NCBI GenBank assembly: GCA_002347475.1
Contig: DDXI01000044.1
Coordinates: forward strand, 1-32,936
Reading direction: 5' to 3'
From: Peptococcaceae bacterium UBA2264
GTDB lineage: Bacteria > Bacillota > Desulfitobacteriia > Desulfitobacteriales > Desulfitobacteriaceae
DNA: 32,936 nt
A program made the translations under genes and the position numbers. This document shows positions 32,767-32,936 of the stretch, piece by piece; position 1 is the stretch's first letter; the number at the start of each line of letters is the position of its first letter. The notes under the pieces are model-generated. The model did not search any database. It saw only the letters and a list, made by a program, of their open reading frames with translations, and was not told the origin of the DNA.

Positions 32767-32799
32767 GGGACCGCTAGGGATGGCGGTTCCCTTTCTTTC
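32767..32799 (+). terminator. Rho-independent terminator of the S-layer-like gene
   Basis: GGGACCGC pairs with GCGGTTCCC (one bulged T) around a short loop, followed by TTTCTTTC. It lies about 50 bp after the stop codon. Confidence 0.8.
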
Positions 32800-32885
32800 G
32801 GTACGTCCGGCGTGTCTGCAGACTTATGAGAGCAGGTACCAATCATAGGCTGATAGTGCAGATTACCAGAAAGCAGGGTTATTGC

Positions 32886-32915
32886 TTGACAGTAACAGCC
32901 CTTAATACATATGAT
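32886..32915 (+). promoter_or_regulatory. Strong sigma-A-like promoter leading out of the window
   Basis: A perfect TTGACA (32886-32891), an 18-bp spacer and TATGAT (32910-32915). It lies after the terminator of the S-layer-like gene and points right, so it should drive a gene that begins beyond the window. Confidence 0.65.
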
Positions 32916-32936
32916 AATTAGGGCTTGCTAGCCAAA

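Noticed and set aside
1..32936. Signs of transposons, prophage, toxin-antitoxin or defence systems
   Set aside because: Every long conserved frame could be assigned to glycan synthesis or wall proteins; no transposase, integrase, nuclease or small paired genes were seen.

Overview
The window looks like a chromosomal segment of a Gram-positive Clostridia-type Firmicute. Strong Shine-Dalgarno sequences, several TTG/GTG starts, Wzx/Wzy-type glycan genes and five secreted proteins with cell-wall-binding type 2 (CWB2) repeats support this. Base composition is intermediate (about half G+C by eye). A Peptococcaceae/Desulfitobacterium-like organism is a reasonable guess, but the genus is inference. 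No tRNA, rRNA, CRISPR array, transposase or phage gene was seen.

Layout. 1-208 is the 3' end of galU (UTP-glucose-1-phosphate uridylyltransferase). A bidirectional terminator follows, then a leftward gene (353-1693) for a secreted right-handed beta-helix protein that ends in one truncated CWB2 repeat. From 1996 to 22311 all genes run rightward and form a surface-polysaccharide locus. It holds a membrane nucleotide-sugar 4,6-dehydratase, a UDP-HexNAc 6-dehydrogenase, a glucuronyl C5-epimerase-like protein, two GT4 glycosyltransferases, a WbpB/WbpD/WbpE-like set, a Wzy/ligase-like membrane protein, another GT4, a Wzx-like flippase, a second Wzy/ligase-like protein, a tandem double GT4, a second DegT-family aminotransferase and a PglC/WcaJ-type initiating phosphosugar transferase. 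From 22406 to 32715 are four more CWB2 proteins: a lytic transglycosylase, a leftward GH18 enzyme, a subtilisin-like protease, and a very acidic S-layer-like protein with a long structured leader.

How the genes may work together (inference). WbpA-, B-, E- and D-like enzymes would make UDP-2,3-diacetamido-2,3-dideoxy-glucuronic acid. The 4,6-dehydratase and second aminotransferase would make a UDP-4-amino-4,6-dideoxy-HexNAc, which the phosphosugar transferase could load on undecaprenyl phosphate. The GT4 enzymes extend the lipid-linked unit, the C5-epimerase may invert a uronic acid, Wzx flips it and a Wzy/ligase-like protein polymerises or attaches it. The product would be an anionic wall polymer. 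In Clostridioides difficile, CWB2 triplets bind an anionic wall polymer (PSII), so the CWB2 proteins here are candidate users of the polymer made next door.

The most notable non-coding signals are: a leader RNA upstream of the S-layer-like gene with mutually exclusive pairings (29700-29788); two matching promoters (TTGnAA, 17 bp, TAAACT with a shared TGTAG before it) at 1879 and 9248; an inverted repeat over a promoter at 20322-20364; and a hairpin that can bury the protease ribosome-binding site (26588-26645).
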